A DNA stretch of 64,000 nt. Source: Clostridia bacterium. GTDB taxonomy: Bacteria; Bacillota; Clostridia; UMGS1883. Below the pieces are notes generated by a model that saw nothing but the letters and a program-made list of their open reading frames with translations, was not told where the DNA came from and made no database searches. A program made the translations under genes and the position numbers. The stretch is taken from NCBI GenBank assembly GCA_017411435.1, contig JAFQQD010000014.1, forward strand, positions 32,789-96,788, given 5' to 3'. Of this stretch, positions 26,585 through 37,200 are shown one piece after another (positions within the stretch are counted from its first letter, which is position 1; every line of letters begins with the position of its first letter).

Positions 26585-27481
26585 TTATTGCGCATTATCA
26601 TCCTCAGGCACAGGTACTGCGCCGGTTAACATTTCTTCTTCGAGGTTTATAAGCTCGCCATCCTCACCAATAACGAGTGAAGGAGATTCTGTAAGAGATG
26701 GAAATGCTCTTACAGCAATGAAATCAACTATCGCAAGGGTAAGGAATACAACTGCGGTCTCGAAAAATACACTTATGAAGAAAATCATAAAGAATACCGA
26801 GAACGATGTAAGCTCAACGCCTGACTTTGAATAATGCATGATGAAATCATATATAGGATAGTCAATAAATACCTTGTATATGAGTGACATCAGAATAATA
26901 TTAACAAATGCAGAGACTACAAACCTTACCATAAAAGATTTAACAAGAAGATCCGTATAGAAACCACGGAAACGCGTTCCGAACCACATAGTTTTATTTC
27001 TGTACAGAATCCAGCCGTGCAAAAATCCTGCAACTGCGGCACCTATAACATAACCTATAAAGAAACCGTGACCTGAAACTATCATTCTTACAATACAGCA
27101 TAGTGTTACGCTGATACAGCAGATAACGGGACCGTAGAAGAAACCGAGCAGTGCATTTACAATGATGTCAAGATTTGTTGTTATGTACTGAACAACCTTT
27201 TGATTGTAGAACTCAAATTCAACAGTTCCTGCAACGCCTAAAAGAATGTATACAGCGATAAGCAGGAAAATAACAATGATAGTAGCAGGGGAACGGAAAT
27301 GATAAACAGAGCTGGCAAGCATAGTTTTGCAGTTTTCCCAATACTCTTTAATTCTTGCGGCAATCATTTCACGGCGACTTGAAAATTCAACAAATTCCTC
27401 ATCAAAAAAATCGTCATCCGACTCAAAGTAGGGAAGAGGCGCCATATTAGGGTCGAACAAGTTTTTATCGTTGTTGCTCAT
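26585..27481 (-). CDS. ECF transporter S-component-like membrane protein
   Basis: The 298-residue protein has an acidic N-terminal tail (about 1-45) and about six hydrophobic segments. The central region, with LGFFYGPVICCISVTL and GYVIGAAVAGFLHGWIL, resembles substrate-binding S components such as FolT, which bind a vitamin and dock to a shared ECF energy module. No ECF ATPase genes are nearby. The C-terminal tail is acidic. Start chosen at ATG 27481 with GGAG seven bases upstream; an ATG four codons earlier overlaps that site. Substrate unknown; another membrane family is possible. Confidence 0.6.
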   Translation of the reverse strand: MSNNDKNLFDPNMAPLPYFESDDDFFDEEFVEFSSRREMIAARIKEYWENCKTMLASSVYHFRSPATIIVIFLLIAVYILLGVAGTVEFEFYNQKVVQYITTNLDIIVNALLGFFYGPVICCISVTLCCIVRMIVSGHGFFIGYVIGAAVAGFLHGWILYRNKTMWFGTRFRGFYTDLLVKSFMVRFVVSAFVNIILMSLIYKVFIDYPIYDFIMHYSKSGVELTSFSVFFMIFFISVFFETAVVFLTLAIVDFIAVRAFPSLTESPSLVIGEDGELINLEEEMLTGAVPVPEDDNAQ

Positions 27482-27529
27482 AAAAAACTCCATTCCGCCT
27501 TTGAGGCAAAAATTATTATATATAAATAC

Positions 27530-27558
27530 ATTATAACTTATTTATATAATATTTTCAA
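27530..27558 (-). promoter_or_regulatory. Promoter for the ECF-S-like gene and DUF4364
   Basis: On the minus strand TTGAAA (27553-27558), 17-bp spacer, TATAAT (27530-27535). Confidence 0.7.
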
Positions 27559-27567
27559 TACATTTTT

Positions 27568-28197
27568 TCAAACTCCCATTTTTTTGCAAATGGGATTACA
27601 CGGACAAGAGCTGCACTTCGGATTTCTTGCTGTACAAAACGCTCTGCCGTGCAAAACAAGGCGATGGCAAAAATCACTGTGTTTTTCACGCGGTAAAAGG
27701 TTTTCGGTGTCTTTCTCAACGCGTGTAGGCTCGGTCTCTTTTGTAAGTCCAACGCGTTTTAATATCCTTTTTGCGTGGGTGTCGATAACCATTCCGCCTT
27801 TGCCGAAAATATCACCAAGAACAAGATTTGCAGTTTTCCTGCCAACTCCTGCAAGTGAGAGCAAATCCTCCATATTATCAGGAACTTCTCCGCCAAAATC
27901 CGAGGCGATTCTTCTGCAACACTCAATAATGTTTTTAGCCTTGTTGTGATAAAACCCCGTTGATTTTATATCTTTTTCAAGTTCTTCCAGGTCAGCGCTC
28001 GCAAAAGCATTTACATCGGGGTACTTGGGGAACAGTGTCTTTGTTACTATGTTAACACGCGCATCAGTACATTGCGCTGAGAGCATTGTTGCAATAAGAA
28101 GCTGAATGGGGGTTTCATATTCAAGAGAGCATATTCCTTCAGGATAAAGCTCTTTTAATATATCAAAAAAGGCCTGCGCCCGTTCCTTTCTTCGCAT
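27568..28197 (-). CDS. nth: Endonuclease III
   Basis: The 209-residue protein has the helix-hairpin-helix LAGVGRKTANLVLGD with the catalytic Lys, the catalytic Asp in VIDTHAKR, and a C-terminal iron-sulphur loop with spacing C-x6-C-x2-C-x5-C (CTARNPKCSSCPCNPIC). It removes oxidised pyrimidines and nicks the abasic site in base excision repair. Start at ATG 28197 (MRRKERAQAF) with GAGGTGAT upstream; an earlier in-frame ATG lacks a site. It is divergent from rarA. Confidence 0.95.
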   Translation of the reverse strand: MRRKERAQAFFDILKELYPEGICSLEYETPIQLLIATMLSAQCTDARVNIVTKTLFPKYPDVNAFASADLEELEKDIKSTGFYHNKAKNIIECCRRIASDFGGEVPDNMEDLLSLAGVGRKTANLVLGDIFGKGGMVIDTHAKRILKRVGLTKETEPTRVEKDTENLLPREKHSDFCHRLVLHGRAFCTARNPKCSSCPCNPICKKMGV

Positions 28198-28231
28198 AAA
28201 ATCACCTCGATCATATTTTAACATAAAACAC

Positions 28232-28260
28232 TTGTTTTTGAAAGAAAAAATTTGTATAAT
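28232..28260 (+). promoter_or_regulatory. Promoter for rarA
   Basis: TTGTTT (28232-28237), 17-bp spacer, TATAAT (28255-28260), then AGGAAGAG before ATG 28296. Confidence 0.6.
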
Positions 28261-28295
28261 GTATGTAATGGATATTTATGAAAGGAAGAGTAAAG

Positions 28296-29552
28296 ATGCG
28301 CAGTCCGTTGGCAGACAGAATACGGCCCCAATCGCTTTTGGATGTTGTTGGTCAGAAACACATTCTTTCCGAGGGGAAAATTCTTTACAACATAATACAA
28401 AGCGGCGACATCCCCAATATGATTTTCTATGGGCCTTCAGGCACGGGAAAAACAACTGTTGCCAATATTGCCGCTAAAAATGCGGGAAAGCCTCTTTATA
28501 AGCTCAATGCAACCAATGCGTCTGTTTCTGATATTAAGGCAATGCTTCAGGAAGCAGAAACAATGCTCGGTGCAGACGGGGTGATACTCTATCTTGACGA
28601 GATTCAGAATTTCAATAAAAAGCAGCAGCAGTCACTCCTCGAATGTATTGAAAACGGCAAGGTAACACTTATAGCGTCAACTACCGAAAATCCGTATTTT
28701 TATATATATAATGCGATACTTTCGCGCTCTACCGTATTTGAATTTTACGGCGTTGAAACAGGCGAAATAAAAACCGCTCTTTACAGGGCCAAGGAAAAAC
28801 TTGACTTCCCCATTGTTCTCGAGGAGGATGCGGCAGAGCATATTGCAGCCACGGCCTGCGGAGATGTGCGCAAGGCGCTTAACGCCCTTGAAGTAGCCGT
28901 AATGGCAACTGCGCCTGACGAAAATCAGAATGTTACAATAACGCTTAATATTGCAGAGGCAGTAACGATGAAAAAGGCGTTCCGCCACGACCGTGACGGA
29001 GACAGCCATTACGATGTATTGAGTGCATTCCAGAAATCTGTCCGCGGCAGCGACCCTGACGGAGCACTTCATTACCTTGCACGACTTGTAAGTGCAGGCG
29101 ATTTGCAAAGTATATGCCGCAGAATACTTGTCATGGCGGCGGAGGATATCGGTCTTGCATATCCTAACGCGATTGTAATCACTAAATCCTGTGTGGATGC
29201 GGCACTTCAGCTCGGCTTTCCTGAGGCACGGATACCCCTTGCCGAAGCAGTCGTAATGCTTGCAACTGCGCCCAAATCAAACAGCGCAATCTGTGCAATT
29301 GATGCGGCTCTTTCCGATATTGAAAGCGGAAAGATGGGCGATATCCCTGCTCATTTGAAGGATGCTCATTACAGCGGTGCGAAAAAACTCGGTCACGGCA
29401 TAGACTATAAATATCCGCACGCGTATCCCAACCACTATGTAAAACAGCAGTATCTTCCCGATACGCTTAAAAACAAAAAATACTATATTTACGGAGACAG
29501 TAAACTCGAACAGCAGACAAAAGCCTACTGGGACAGTATTAAAGAGAAATAA
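28296..29552 (+). CDS. rarA: Replication-associated recombination protein A (MgsA/RarA)
   Basis: The 418-residue AAA+ ATPase has Walker A GPSGTGKTT (46-54), Walker B LYLDEIQNF, and a sensor region TTENPYF. The MgsA C-terminal domain follows (HYDVLSAFQKSVRGSDPDGALHYLAR). It acts at stalled replication forks. Start at ATG 28296 (MRSPLADRIRP) with AGGAAGAG seven bases upstream; an in-frame ATG at 28278 has no site. Confidence 0.94.
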   Translation: MRSPLADRIRPQSLLDVVGQKHILSEGKILYNIIQSGDIPNMIFYGPSGTGKTTVANIAAKNAGKPLYKLNATNASVSDIKAMLQEAETMLGADGVILYLDEIQNFNKKQQQSLLECIENGKVTLIASTTENPYFYIYNAILSRSTVFEFYGVETGEIKTALYRAKEKLDFPIVLEEDAAEHIAATACGDVRKALNALEVAVMATAPDENQNVTITLNIAEAVTMKKAFRHDRDGDSHYDVLSAFQKSVRGSDPDGALHYLARLVSAGDLQSICRRILVMAAEDIGLAYPNAIVITKSCVDAALQLGFPEARIPLAEAVVMLATAPKSNSAICAIDAALSDIESGKMGDIPAHLKDAHYSGAKKLGHGIDYKYPHAYPNHYVKQQYLPDTLKNKKYYIYGDSKLEQQTKAYWDSIKEK

Positions 29553-29969
29553 AAAATGACGAGGAGTTAGAGGCGTGCTCTAAAGTAATGTCGGTAAGCG
29601 TCAAGCGGTGTAACTACTGAAGTTGCACCGCTTGACCTTATGAAAGGAAAGAAACTTGTTTGAAAGCAGTATGCCGCTATGGTAAACAGAAAAGAATTTG
29701 CAAGAAATGACACGATGAAAGATATTTATACTAAGCGTTGTGTTTGCAGCCGCGCCGAAGATTCAAGAAGATTTGCTGTGAAACAGAATAAGCCCGAACA
29801 TACAAGCGAAAATCAGCTTGCATATTCGGGCTTAATTTGTATCTTAAAATCCGCACATTTGTCAAAAAGAAATTATTGGAATATACTATGTGAAGCAAAT
29901 CTTTGACAGCTTCACGGATATACTTTATGAAAATGGTAGAATATATACAGAAGAAAGGAAGTTGTTAAA
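29553..29969. other. Gene-free stretch with two hairpins before the recombinase
   Basis: No convincing gene in this 417-base gap. It holds a 15-bp stem with one T/C difference (29600-29614 with 29622-29636, arms GTCAAGCGGTG...), perhaps ending rarA transcription although no T-run follows. A second inverted repeat (29789-29807 with 29816-29834, 17 of 19 paired) could be another terminator. The recombinase promoter is at its right end. Confidence 0.5.
29903..29931 (+). promoter_or_regulatory. Promoter for the tyrosine recombinase
   Basis: TTGACA (29903-29908), 17-bp spacer, TATGAA (29926-29931), then GAAAGGAAG before ATG 29970. Confidence 0.6.
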
Positions 29970-30821
29970 ATGAAATTATTAACCAAGGAACTAATTCAGA
30001 AATTCAAAATTTATTTAATCAATGAAGAAAAAGCGGAAGCGACCATTGAGAAATATATGCGAGATATATGCGCATTTATGGAGTGGATTTGCGAGAAGGA
30101 AGTGTGCAAGGAGTATGTTTTGCATTACAAAAAAGAACTTATAGAAAAATATGCTCCAGCAAGTGTAAATTCGATGCTTTCGTCACTCAATGCATTTTTT
30201 GCTTACAATGAATGGTATGAACTCAGAGTAAAATCCATTAAAATTCAAAAGCAAATATTTAGTGCTAAAGAGAAGGAACTTACAAAAGCGGAATATGAAA
30301 GGCTTATCAATGCCGCAAAGAGTAAAAACAACAAAAGATTATATTATCTAATGCAGACTATTTGTTCCTGTGGCCTGAGAGTATCGGAATTGAAATTCAT
30401 TACAACAGATGCCGTAAGGCGTGGACAAGCAACAATTAACTGCAAGGGAAAGATGAGAATTGTTATTTTGCCAAAACAGCTTTGCAAAATGCTCGCAGTT
30501 TATATGAAAGAAAACAATGTAAAAAGCGGCTCCGTGTTTGTAAGCAAAAACGGAAGACCGCTTAACAGGTCAAATATATGGTCTGATATGAAAAAACTCT
30601 GTGAATCTGCCGGAGTTTCCAAAGATAAGGTATTCCCTCATAATCTCAGACATCTTTTTGCAAGAACATATTACTCTCTTCAAAAAGATATAGTAAGACT
30701 AGCTGACATCTTGGGTCATTCAAGCGTAAATACTACGAGAATATATACTATGGAAAGTGGAGATGTTCACAGAAAGCAAATTCAAAAACTAGGGTTACTC
30801 CTGTGTAATAATACATTATAA
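29970..30821 (+). CDS. Tyrosine recombinase (XerD/phage integrase type)
   Basis: The 283-residue protein has an N-terminal SAM-like core-binding domain (about 5-90) and a complete catalytic domain: Arg137 in CGLRVSEL, Lys161, His224-x-x-Arg227 in HNLRHLFA, His250 in LGHSS and the nucleophile Tyr259 in TRIYT. All catalytic residues are present. It is a small single-gene recombinase with no phage or conjugation genes beside it. Its stop codon lies inside a 28-bp dyad that matches the expected shape of a recombination site. A matching inverted site lies 223 bases further on. Its likely job is inversion of that segment rather than integration; that is inference from context. Confidence 0.92.
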   Translation: MKLLTKELIQKFKIYLINEEKAEATIEKYMRDICAFMEWICEKEVCKEYVLHYKKELIEKYAPASVNSMLSSLNAFFAYNEWYELRVKSIKIQKQIFSAKEKELTKAEYERLINAAKSKNNKRLYYLMQTICSCGLRVSELKFITTDAVRRGQATINCKGKMRIVILPKQLCKMLAVYMKENNVKSGSVFVSKNGRPLNRSNIWSDMKKLCESAGVSKDKVFPHNLRHLFARTYYSLQKDIVRLADILGHSSVNTTRIYTMESGDVHRKQIQKLGLLLCNNTL

Positions 30822-30843
30822 CATAATTTGTATTATGTTATAA
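30816..30843 (+). repeat. Putative recombination site, left (inverted repeat L)
   Basis: A perfect dyad: 11-bp arms TTATAACATAA and TTATGTTATAA around the 6-bp centre TTTGTA. The 11-6-11 layout is that of Xer-type sites. It overlaps the recombinase stop codon. The inner 18 bp (ACATAATTTGTATTATGT) recur in opposite orientation in the right site. Confidence 0.7.
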
Positions 30844-30876
30844 CATCACAGACACTAAACCTAATTATACAGTATT

Positions 30877-30905
30877 ATTATAGCATGCAAAGGTAGAAAA
30901 GTCAA
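30877..30905 (-). promoter_or_regulatory. Strong promoter inside the invertible segment, pointing left
   Basis: On the minus strand TTGACT (30900-30905), exactly 17-bp spacer, TATAAT (30877-30882). It is the best promoter match in the segment and in this orientation would produce RNA antisense to the recombinase gene. Confidence 0.75.
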
Positions 30906-30975
30906 TGATTTGCAATTAATTTACATAATTTTATATTTCTTTCGGATATTTGAACAAAAATAGACAACGAAAAAT

Positions 30976-31015
30976 AGGCCAATGTAATAATTTCTGACAA
31001 CATTGGTCTTTTTTT
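30976..31015. terminator. Bidirectional terminator in the centre of the invertible segment
   Basis: Stem AGGCCAATG / CATTGGTCT (one G-U pair), 16-base loop, seven T's on the plus strand and TATTTTT on the minus strand. It separates the two outward promoters and would block read-through from the recombinase gene in either orientation. Confidence 0.75.
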
Positions 31016-31025
31016 CGTGTGCAAA

Positions 31026-31054
31026 TTGACACATATGCCCTATACAAGGAAAAT
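31026..31054 (+). promoter_or_regulatory. Possible weaker promoter pointing to the surface genes
   Basis: A perfect -35 TTGACA (31026-31031), but at 17 bp the -10 is GAAAAT (31049-31054), so strength is doubtful. It may give a basal or alternative expression state in the orientation shown. Confidence 0.4.
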
Positions 31055-31066
31055 ATATCAATAACT

Positions 31067-31094
31067 ACACTACATAATACAAATTATGTAGTAA
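31067..31094 (-). repeat. Putative recombination site, right (inverted repeat R)
   Basis: Arms ACACTACATAA and TTATGTAGTAA (9 of 11 paired) around TACAAA, which is the reverse complement of the left site's TTTGTA. Because the centres are inverted relative to each other, recombination between the two sites would invert the DNA between them. Confidence 0.7.
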
Positions 31095-31228
31095 CTGTCA
31101 GTGGATAAAACTATGTATATAAAATTAAAAAAGCAAAGGGGGTTAAACCATGGAAAGGCTTGATAGTAGCTAGTTATTCTTATCATGGAAACTCAACAAG
31201 TAAGACATTTAGAAAGGAACATGCAAAC

Positions 31229-34200
31229 ATGAAATCTAAAAAAATTATAGCTTGGATATTGTTTATGGCAATGCTTGTTACAATGATACCAAGCTCACTT
31301 GTCTTTGCGGCAACAGATGGTGCCGCTGTACTGTCAACTGCTTCGATGACTAGAGATGCTATTGAGGCAGTTACAGGAAAAGGTTTCAAAGTAGAAAATG
31401 GTACAGATTTTCCGCTTTTGAACAACAAAAATGCTGGAATGTTTGATTCTTCGGTTACAGATATTACATATTTTAGAAGAACACAGGACATTATTATCAA
31501 AGCTGAGTCTGCAGATGGACAATTTTACGATGCAGATGGTAATGTACCTGAAGGTACTTTAAAAATTGCCTACAAAGATGTTTCAGGAAATTTACTTAAA
31601 TTGGACGAAACTAACGGATTTGAATTAAGAGAATTAAAAGCAGGTGAAGATGCTTGGATAGAAATTCATCCAAATCCTTCAATTTGTGATGCCCAAGTTA
31701 CAATTTATAATCTTGGTAAATTTTGGACAGAGGCAGAGCCAGAAGATAAATTCAAATTGACAGCATCTGAAATTGCTACAGCTGATCATATTATTACAGC
31801 ACATTTATTTAATGCGATTGGTGATCAGTTCGCAGGTTACATTTCGATTAAAGCGGTAGATAGCAACGGGAAAGTACACGAAACAGATTATCCGGTTGTT
31901 GCTGATGGTCAGTATCCTTCTTCAAATATTTCTACTGTTACGACAAGACATAATTACGGCGAATACAATGTTGGAACTTTACCTACAGTGGAAGACACTT
32001 TTATTGCAAGTACCGATTTTGAAGAAGCGTTTGATTACGAAAAGTATTCCGATGATGCAGGTAATACTATGCATCCTTATGTAAGCTTAAGACATCCGGA
32101 AGTTAATAAAGCTGATTTAAAAAAAGCTTTGCAACATGCAGACGAAACTGTATGGACGATGAATGACGTTACAATCGAATCTATTACAGTTTTAGATGAA
32201 GAAGTTACTTCTGGAATTGCCGACGTTAAATACTATATTGATAATATTCAGGATGTAGATAAGATTGATGTTGAAGTGGCTCACACAAGTACATCGGTAA
32301 ATATTACTGATGATTTGGCATATGATGCAAGTTTAAAACAGTGGAATTATACTACACCTATCACAATTTCTGATGAAGGCATGACAATCTTAACACTTGT
32401 GATTGAAGACAACGCAGGGCTTGTTAAGACAAACAGATATTATTTCTTTATTGACAAGGAAGCTCCCGTAGCAAAGTTTAATCTTGTTGAATTAAATAAG
32501 AATGTTAAGAGCGATGTTTCGTTATTTACTGTTGCTGATGTAGTAACAAACAGACAACAGGCAATAAATATGGAAGCTAGCACTGATAATAAAGTTGCAG
32601 GTGTTACTTTTGTTTCTGAATTACGCGCAAAAGATGATGCAGGTGATAAGGTTATCATAACAAACGATAAAAAGTATCAGTACCGCTTACTTGCAACTAA
32701 AGTTGGCGAGGTTGCAAAAGATACAGATGGTGACGGTGACAACGATGTTCCGGCAGATTATACCGACGTTGTTGTTGACAAAAAAGGAAATGATTTAAGC
32801 GGTTGGAAAGTTTGGACCGGCGAAACAGAAACCCCTGTTATAGATAAAGAATTTGATGGTATTGTTCAGGTGCGTGTTCAGGATAGAGCAGGTAACTGGT
32901 CTTCTATCGTTTCAACAACAAGCGATGGAAAAGAAACAATAATTACAGATAACACTAACCCTGTAATTGATGTTAAAGAGTATGCTCTTAACTCAAATGC
33001 TGATACAAGCGGCAATACCGCAGATGAAATTATTAATGGTACTGCTACAGATATCTTGGTACACAGTGGCGAAACTGAAGAAACCAAGGGTGAAATTGAA
33101 AACGAAGTTATTCATACAACCACAGGCGATGAAGCTCCTTGGATTAATGATTCTGCAGTATTAGAAGTAAAGATTACTGATGAGGATCTTGTTAACGCAA
33201 TCCGTTCATCCGGTCTTAACAAAGGTCAGATTAATGTAAAAGCAGAATTCAACGCCGAAAATGAGAACAAAAAGATTAAAATCTGGAACAAAAATGGTGT
33301 TGATAAGAAGAATATTGATGATTCTTTCAACCTTACAGAAGATTATATTTTCGGAACAGAGACTGATAAAGATTTAACATTCTATGTTGAATACGAAGGA
33401 ACTGGTGTTGTTGATATCACTGTTTCTGTTAAAGACCAGGCTGATGTAAATGATGCTGATGTTTTCTCATCAATTTATAAGACTCAGCTTCGAGTTGATA
33501 AAATTAATCCTTACATTATATATAAGGGATACGATATCACAGATGATGCCGAGAAAGATTTATTGAAAGCAAACAACGAAAAAGTTGATTACGAAGTTCG
33601 TAATATGCCCTGGGGACCAAACAGTCAGGTTCTTGAAGTTGTTGTGAAAGATGATGATATCACTCCGGTACAGTCAAAAACTAAAAATATAAAATTCAAC
33701 GCTGACAAAGCATTAGATTTGTATAAGTTTAACGGTGATAAATTTACAAAAGTTAAAACTTGTGGCGCAGGCAGTAATAACATCGTATTACTTGGTAATT
33801 GCGAAGAGCTTCCTAATGAAAAGTATGAAGCTAATGTTGGTTATAAGTTCTATCTCGTATATGAAGGTACAGGTGTTGCAAAGGTTGAATTCTTTGCAGA
33901 TGATTCAGCTAAAGAGCCTAATGTAAGGGATTATCCTTCTATCGCAACAGCTGCCGATGCAGAACCCGTATTGTACGATGCAATGCTTCGCGTTGATAAA
34001 ATCAACCCTGAAATTAAAAATGTTACTCTTGTTCAAACATCTGATGATGTAAATGACAGTATTTCTTTATTTACAATTAATAAGACAGATGATGTTGAAG
34101 TTAACACAAGAAAGAAAATGAAGGTAATATTTGAAATTGTTGATAACAATTCTGCAAATGATGTTCTGGATGGAGCGAATAGTGAACAGTCTGGCGTTAA

Positions 34201-37200
34201 CATTCAGGACGAATATCTTGATACAGATTTAATCGATGTTTGCGGTAAATATGTTGTTAATGATAAGGAACATCTATATGAAAATGTGGATGATCCCACA
34301 TATGTAACAAATGGTGCAAATGATATAGCGGCAGATCCTCATATTGATTTCATTCTTATCCCTGCCGAAATAGGTGTTGTTGACAGTAAGGTTGGTGGCA
34401 AGTTCTTAGTTGAACTTCCAGTAAAGACAGATAATGACAGTATAAAAAAATGGGTCGATGACAGTATTGCTAAATGGGAAGAAGAAAAAATTTCTGTTAC
34501 ATGGCAGAATGCATCATGGGAAGATGGTGGAATTGTTATTCCCAATGAATTTCAGGGTGCAATCGTTCTTAGAACAATTGACCGTGTAGGTAATATAGAT
34601 TATTCAAAACCTATCACATTTGTTGCAGAATCAAGAGAAGCTATAATTGAATTCAATCCACAGGCAGGCTTTATCTATTCACAGAACAACTACGGTTGGT
34701 CAAAACGTAACAATGATTATGTTGAAATTCGTGTGAAAGATAATAATGAAACAGCAGTTGCTGATGCATGGATTGAAAACGTATTCATCAAAGTTACTGA
34801 CTTTGAAGGTAATGAAATGGATGCAGAATTTGCATACACTTTAGATGGCACAACCGCTGTAAATGTTTCAAAATATAATTATAAAGCATTAGCAGATAGC
34901 GGGAAATACCATGTTGATTATGGATATGATGTTATCGATGGTAAAGGACTGGTCGAAACAACAATTCGTGATGAAGAAGGTTATATTCATCTCGGTTATG
35001 TAAAAGTATCTGAAAGTGCAAAGATTGAGGTTACTATCTTTGATAAAGCAAAAGCAAACGATGTCGAATACACAGGCAATAAAACGACTGCCACATGGAT
35101 CACACGATTTGATCGCACCGCTCCAATAATTGGTGAATTTAGCTTGGAAAAATTAGATTCAGATGGTTATTCATTAGTATTGCAGGCGGACGATGCTGAA
35201 TCAGGTATGGCTCCTGCTATTACAGATAGCGAATACAACAATTATAAAGCAGAAAATATTCCAAATAATATTTTTGGCACAGAAACATCATATTTATATA
35301 ATGTAAAAAATGACGTTGATGAAGAAGTTGTAAGATTTAATAGCGGAGTATTTAACCAAGGACAGTATGAACTTCCCGGTTTGCAGTATGCTCTTCTTGA
35401 AGAAGGAGATACACTTGAAGATATTGAACCTTGGGAATTTGAAAAAGATCCCAACGGACAGATTGATAAAGTTGACGCATTTGATGATAATGGTTACCAC
35501 AGAGGAAAATTTGGCAAAACGCTTGTATGGCATAACTATAAGGATGCTATGACAAAAGTTGTTGATGGAGATTTTAATGGCTACATCGTTGTTAGAGCAA
35601 TTGACAGAGCAGGTAACATAACAGTAATGGGTTATGCTCCAACACTTGACGTTACAGCAGATGATGCTTGGAAAAATGAAACACAATATATTAATGTTAA
35701 AGCACTTGATATCAGTGGGGATACTGTTAACAAAGTAGAATATTATGGTAACAATGGATTGCTGTATCCTGAAGGAGCGAAAAGAGATATAACAACAGAA
35801 GCTCTCAGCGGTGAAGGTGCATTTGTTGAAGTGGTTGAGGAAGGTATAACAAAGGTTATCGTAAGAGCCTCTAAATCATATGCTGATGAAAAAGCAATTA
35901 CTCTTGGTGAAAGCGGATTGAGAAATGATATCTGGGAAGGCAATCTTATTCTTGGCAATCCTACAGCTACAGGATATGAAGATTGGAAATATCAGATTAC
36001 TGATGTTAAGATTGATAAAACTGCTCCTACATTTAACTTTGAACTTAAAGGTGATACAGCAACCGAGAAAGATAAAAAGTTAACAGAGACAGATGTAGCA
36101 GTTGGTCCAATCACAATTAACATAGTAGATGCAAATGATCCTACTCCCAACAAAGATGATGACACAATGTCTCATATTGCATCAGGAATTAAAACTGTCG
36201 ATGGAATGGAAATTATTGAATGGTGTGCGATTCCTGAAGGTTCTGAGGAGGAAATTTGGAAGAACTATAACGAGGATGGCGGCGAAGTTGATTTTGCAAA
36301 CTTTACAGGAACAATAAAGATTCGTGTGACTGATAATGCCGGCAACGTAACGGAAAAATCACAAAGAATTAAAATTGACAGTGCATTGCCGATTATCAGT
36401 ATTTTAAAATCTCATAATGAAAAGTGTAGTCATGAACCTGTAGATGTGTTTGTAACAGTATCTGAAAGTGTTGAGTTTTCTGATGTGAAAAAGGTTGAAT
36501 ATACAATTACACATCCAGTTTGCGTTAAGGAAGAGTGCACCACAGAAGATTGTCCTTTGGAAGATCATCGCAAGGAAACAGGTAGTCTTCCGTTGACAGG
36601 TGGTACAATTTCTGTTGACAGAGAAGGTATAACAACAATTAAAGTAACTGCTTATAATAAAGCAAATGTTCCTTCAGAACCAGCAGAAACAAATGTAATT
36701 ATTCATTATGAAGATTTAGCTGTTCCAAGCCTTACAACAGTAGAGGATAAAACAATTAAATCAGGCGACTGGATATTTGATAATACAACAACCGCAATTA
36801 CTGGTGTAGTGAATGTTAAATATCCGATAAGTGATACACTTAGTGATGTTGATAATAGTCGCATGGTTTACTATTCATTAAATGGTAGCACTTGGGAGAA
36901 AGTTGTAGATAATAGAATTACAGGCTTAACCGCTGGTGCAAATACTATTAGACTTCAGGCACGTTGTGAAAATTGCATTTGCGAAAGTGATGTAGTTACA
37001 TACGTTGTTAATTATCACAATCCAGAAGAGATGCCCAACATTTCCGTAACTTATGATGATAACGAATCTTCAAATTGGCAGAAAGAAGCAGCTGTTGTCT
37101 CAATTGCTGCAAACCGCGGCGAATCTCCTGCAGAAATTCAGTCAATTTCTTATGAGCTTGGTTCTGGTTCTGCCACACTTCCTAAGTATTATTTAGGAAA

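Larger units (their letters stand above)
30844..31066. other. Putative invertible promoter segment (223 bp)
   Basis: The segment between the two inverted sites carries no gene. It holds a near-consensus promoter pointing left, a bidirectional terminator in the middle and a weaker promoter pointing right. Inversion would move the strong promoter to about 31005-31033 pointing at the surface-protein genes. In the orientation given, that promoter points away from them and across the 3' end of the recombinase gene. Confidence 0.65.

Noticed and set aside
29679..29906. A 75-codon frame before the recombinase
   Set aside because: It spans an inverted repeat (29789-29834), lacks a ribosome-binding site and has no recognisable content.
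30815..30843. Left dyad as a plain terminator of the recombinase gene
   Set aside because: The stem is entirely A/T-rich with no U-run, overlaps the stop codon and recurs inverted 250 bp away, which fits a recombination site better.
31160..31228. Upstream TTG start for the giant Ig-like protein
   Set aside because: It would put 23 unrelated residues before a perfect signal peptide; ATG 31229 with AAAGG fits better.
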